This document shows positions 7,308 to 9,340 of a DNA stretch of 9,340 nucleotides, piece after piece (the first letter of the stretch is position 1; every line of letters begins with the position of its first letter). A program made the position numbers and the translations under genes. This DNA comes from Verrucomicrobiales bacterium (GTDB lineage Bacteria > Verrucomicrobiota > Verrucomicrobiia > Verrucomicrobiales > DEV007): NCBI GenBank assembly GCA_002708885.1, contig PAPL01000025.1, positions 46,243 through 55,582 on the forward strand. The letters are read 5' to 3'. Below the pieces are notes generated by a model. The model was given only the letters and a program-made list of their open reading frames with translations, searched no databases and had not been told where the DNA came from.

Positions 7308-7859
7308 ATGATAGGAACTACTCGACAAACTCCTAAGAATATAATCCTGATTGGATTCATGGGTGTAGGTAAATCCACCATAGCGAATGGTCTGTCTAAG
7401 AGTTTGGGATTTGATGTTCTGGATACTGACAAAATGATTGAGGATAGACAATCAAGGTCCATCAATGAAATCTTTGCCAATGAAGGTGAACAAACTTTCC
7501 GTGAAATGGAATCTGTAATCCTGAATGATCTTGTGGGTGGTACTGACCATTCAGTCATTTCGACTGGAGGAGGCATTGTTATTCGAGAAGAAAATATAAA
7601 AGTTTTAAGATCTATGGGAGTTGTTTTCTGGTTAGATGCTGGAGTCGATTCCATTTTGGATAGGGTAACCGGTAACCGCGATCGGCCCCTACTCAGGACC
7701 GAAGATCCTAGGGAAACAATTCAAAACCTTCTTAGTGAACGTGAGCCACTTTATGAAAATTGTGCCGATGAGAGAATTCAGACTGATGATTTGTCTGTTG
7801 ATGAAATCTCATATGGCATTGCAGAGACTGCGAGAGTGTGGTTCTCAACGCAATCATGA
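7308..7859 (+). CDS. aroK: shikimate kinase
   Basis: Shikimate kinase phosphorylates the 3-hydroxyl of shikimate with ATP, the fifth step towards chorismate and the aromatic amino acids. With the start at 7308 the protein has 183 residues, typical for the family. It shows the P-loop GFMGVGKST (16-24), DTD (39-41, Asp41 for shikimate and Mg), the FRxxE segment (FREME, 64-68), the shikimate-binding GGG (87-89), the lid RPLL (126-129) and EREPLY (144-149), whose Arg145 is the usual late substrate arginine. The frame stays open upstream to a GTG at 7191 and an ATG at 7263. I prefer 7308 because it places the P-loop at the normal distance from the N-terminus and avoids overlapping the divergent sua5 start; no start has a good Shine-Dalgarno. 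The aroK stop is 3 bases before queG, indicating an operon. aroL would be an equally valid name. Confidence 0.95.
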   Translation: MIGTTRQTPKNIILIGFMGVGKSTIANGLSKSLGFDVLDTDKMIEDRQSRSINEIFANEGEQTFREMESVILNDLVGGTDHSVISTGGGIVIREENIKVLRSMGVVFWLDAGVDSILDRVTGNRDRPLLRTEDPRETIQNLLSEREPLYENCADERIQTDDLSVDEISYGIAETARVWFSTQS

Positions 7860-7862
7860 GCC

Positions 7863-8888
7863 ATGGCATTGGAGCTAGAGAATAAAGTCAGATCTATCGC
7901 CAAGGACCTTGGCTTTGATGAATGTAGATTTTCTTTGGCTAAGGAAGCTTCTCATGCGAATCAATTTCAGGATTGGCTTGATGAGGGAAAGAACGGTGAC
8001 ATGAAATGGATGGAACGATCACCTGAAAGGAGGAAGGATCCACGACATTTGCTCAAGGAAGCGAAAACCGTAATTGTTTTGGCCATTAATTATTATCCTT
8101 CCAGATCTGATCCTAGGTCCAGTGATAAGCTTGGACGCTTTGCTAAGTATGCTTGGGGAGAAGATTATCATCTCGTCGTTGACAAGAAGCTCAAAGCTTT
8201 TTCGGCTGCTCTACAGGATCTAGGGGGTGAGCAGAGATTCTATGTTGATTATGGTCCGATTTTGGAGCGAGATTTTGCAACTGATTCAGGCCTTGGCTGG
8301 AATGGTAAAAGCACTGTTCAGATTCATCAGAGTCTTGGGACTTGGTTCTTTTTGGCGGAACTGGTTACAACATTGAACTTGATATCTGATGAACCGGTCC
8401 CGAACCGATGTGGCAAATGCACCCAATGCATAGATATTTGTCCGACCGAGGCAATCACTTCACCTCACCACTTAGATGCCCGCCGATGCATTTCCTATCT
8501 CACGATAGAGCATAAAGGATCCATTCCTCAAGAATACAGAAAAGCGATCGGGGACCGAATCTTTGGTTGTGATGACTGCCTTGAAGTTTGCCCCTGGAAT
8601 CGTTTTGCTAAGGCTTCTAACGAGGTGAAATTTACTGCTAGAGATTACATTGACATGTCTCTAAATGATTTTTTGAAGCTCAGTGAAGAAAATTTCCGTT
8701 CCATATTTAGCCGTTCACCAGTGAAACGTATTGGGAGGGACCGTTTTCTCAGAAATGTATGTATTGCTCTAGGAAATATAGGAGATATCTCCGATATTCC
8801 ATGCTTAGAAAGCACTATGGAGAAGGAAAATCAATTAGTAAGTGAACATGCTAAATGGGCCATAGATCAAATCAAATCTCGTTCATAA
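7863..8888 (+). CDS. queG: epoxyqueuosine reductase
   Basis: QueG is a cytosolic cobalamin-dependent iron-sulphur enzyme that reduces epoxyqueuosine to queuosine at position 34 of tRNAs with GUN anticodons, the last step of queuosine synthesis. The N-terminal catalytic part shows VIVLAINYYP (70-79), GRFAKYAWGEDYH (91-103) and YVDYGPILER (127-136), whose Asp129 matches the conserved acidic residue of the active site, then GLGWNGKST (143-151). Two 4Fe-4S clusters are served by C183, C186, C189, C193 and C209, C236, C239, C243, in the expected ferredoxin pattern (CGKCTQCIDICP, then CDDCLEVCP). The C-terminal part from about 285 looks like the HEAT-type repeat of the family (LRNVCIALGNIGD). GWNGKST differs from the GWIGKNT form of E. 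coli-like members, probably a subgroup difference. The length of 341 is within the usual range of about 310-380. The ATG at 7863 lies just after the aroK stop. Confidence 0.96.
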   Translation: MALELENKVRSIAKDLGFDECRFSLAKEASHANQFQDWLDEGKNGDMKWMERSPERRKDPRHLLKEAKTVIVLAINYYPSRSDPRSSDKLGRFAKYAWGEDYHLVVDKKLKAFSAALQDLGGEQRFYVDYGPILERDFATDSGLGWNGKSTVQIHQSLGTWFFLAELVTTLNLISDEPVPNRCGKCTQCIDICPTEAITSPHHLDARRCISYLTIEHKGSIPQEYRKAIGDRIFGCDDCLEVCPWNRFAKASNEVKFTARDYIDMSLNDFLKLSEENFRSIFSRSPVKRIGRDRFLRNVCIALGNIGDISDIPCLESTMEKENQLVSEHAKWAIDQIKSRS

Positions 8889-8983
8889 GTAGTTCATGAT
8901 GTAGTTTTATCTATAACGTTGAATTTTTGACGATTTAGTTGCATCCTAACTTTTTCCTCTCATCCCTCTCAAATTATTAACAT

Positions 8984-9340
8984 ATGAGTTCCAAGTTATC
9001 TCATTTTTGCTGTCCTCTTGCCATATTATTAACTGTTATCATTTTAACTGAATCTGGTACCGCTGAACCGGAAGCAGTCGATGATACCTATGAGTTATTT
9101 GAGGACATCCCCTTCAAGGTAAGTACAGGGCCCTTGGCTGAGCTTAATTTTGATGCAGAAAGTATTACTGGATTAATAGAAGATGATTGGGCCATTTTGG
9201 ACCGCATTGAAAATCAGAATGGAGACGCTGAGGATTATCCGACTGATGGTTCAGGAAGGGAATGGCTTGATCCTGAATTTGATATTGATTCCTCCAACGT
9301 TGGACCGTGGTTCTTGGCTCCTTTGCCGATTCAGTCAGGG
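8984..9340 (+). CDS. unrecognised secreted acidic protein, 3' end missing
   Basis: The frame from the ATG at 8984 stays open for 119 codons to the window edge, so the gene is cut off. The first 27 residues look like a Sec signal peptide: Lys4, a hydrophobic core at 12-21 (LAILLTVIIL) and a probable signal peptidase I site after SGTA (24-27). There is no lipobox cysteine at the cleavage site; Cys9 and Cys10 precede the core. The 92 visible mature residues are very acidic: I count 24 Asp/Glu against 3 Lys/Arg. No known domain is apparent; motifs such as YELFEDIPF and VGPWFLAPLP carry no family signal for me. The start lacks a Shine-Dalgarno and follows a pyrimidine tract. It lies 95 bases after queG on the same strand and may have its own promoter, though I see no convincing one. 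That it is a real gene rests on the signal peptide, the uninterrupted frame and sensible codon use. Confidence 0.7.
   Translation, partial: MSSKLSHFCCPLAILLTVIILTESGTAEPEAVDDTYELFEDIPFKVSTGPLAELNFDAESITGLIEDDWAILDRIENQNGDAEDYPTDGSGREWLDPEFDIDSSNVGPWFLAPLPIQSG

Noticed and set aside
7253..7654. 133-codon minus-strand open frame opposite aroK
   Set aside because: It overlaps the P-loop and shikimate-binding coding sequence of aroK on the other strand; no independent support.
8919..8952. Possible promoter after queG (TTGAAT or TTGACG with TAACTT)
   Set aside because: No pairing gives a spacing near 17 bases with a recognisable -10.
1..9340. A defence, CRISPR, toxin-antitoxin or biosynthetic system
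   Set aside because: All complete genes are assigned to core metabolism, tRNA modification or envelope assembly; I saw no repeat array, recombinase or toxin-like pair.

Overview
The window carries seven protein genes with little non-coding DNA; the longest gap is 138 bases. Six genes are recognisable housekeeping or cofactor genes. The seventh, cut by the right edge, is an unrecognised secreted protein. I see no tRNA, rRNA, CRISPR array, insertion sequence, phage gene or clear sign of recent transfer. The organism is a Gram-negative-type bacterium of moderate to low GC with few clear Shine-Dalgarno sites. The gene styles (MsbA-like exporter, a long MurJ, a QueG with a GLGWNGKST motif) make me lean weakly towards the PVC group, perhaps Verrucomicrobiota. 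That is an impression, not a demonstrated assignment.

Layout: a plus-strand MsbA-type ABC exporter, cut at its 5' end, runs in from the left edge and ends at 1488. It converges on a block of four minus-strand genes, in transcription order sua5/tsaC-type threonylcarbamoyl-AMP synthase (7206 to 6175), murJ (6036 to 4111), panC (4010 to 3174) and nadB (3093 to 1501). Gaps in the block are 138, 100 and 80 bases, large enough for internal promoters; weak candidates lie before murJ and nadB. Divergent from this block, aroK (7308 to 7859) and queG (7863 to 8888) are 3 bases apart and almost certainly co-transcribed. After a 95-base gap the truncated secreted protein starts at 8984.

Functionally, the window mixes envelope biogenesis (MsbA-like lipid exporter, MurJ lipid II flippase), cofactor synthesis (NadB for NAD, PanC for pantothenate and CoA), aromatic precursor synthesis (AroK) and tRNA modification (threonylcarbamoyl-A37 by the Sua5 protein, queuosine at position 34 by QueG). 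NadB consumes aspartate, and PanC consumes beta-alanine, usually made from aspartate. Otherwise the grouping looks like ordinary housekeeping linkage rather than one pathway.

The most unusual feature is in MurJ: about 124 extra residues sit in the predicted periplasmic loop between transmembrane helices 3 and 4, while the conserved MurJ residues are retained. The second item worth following is the very acidic secreted protein at the right edge. I found no evidence for a new multi-gene system.
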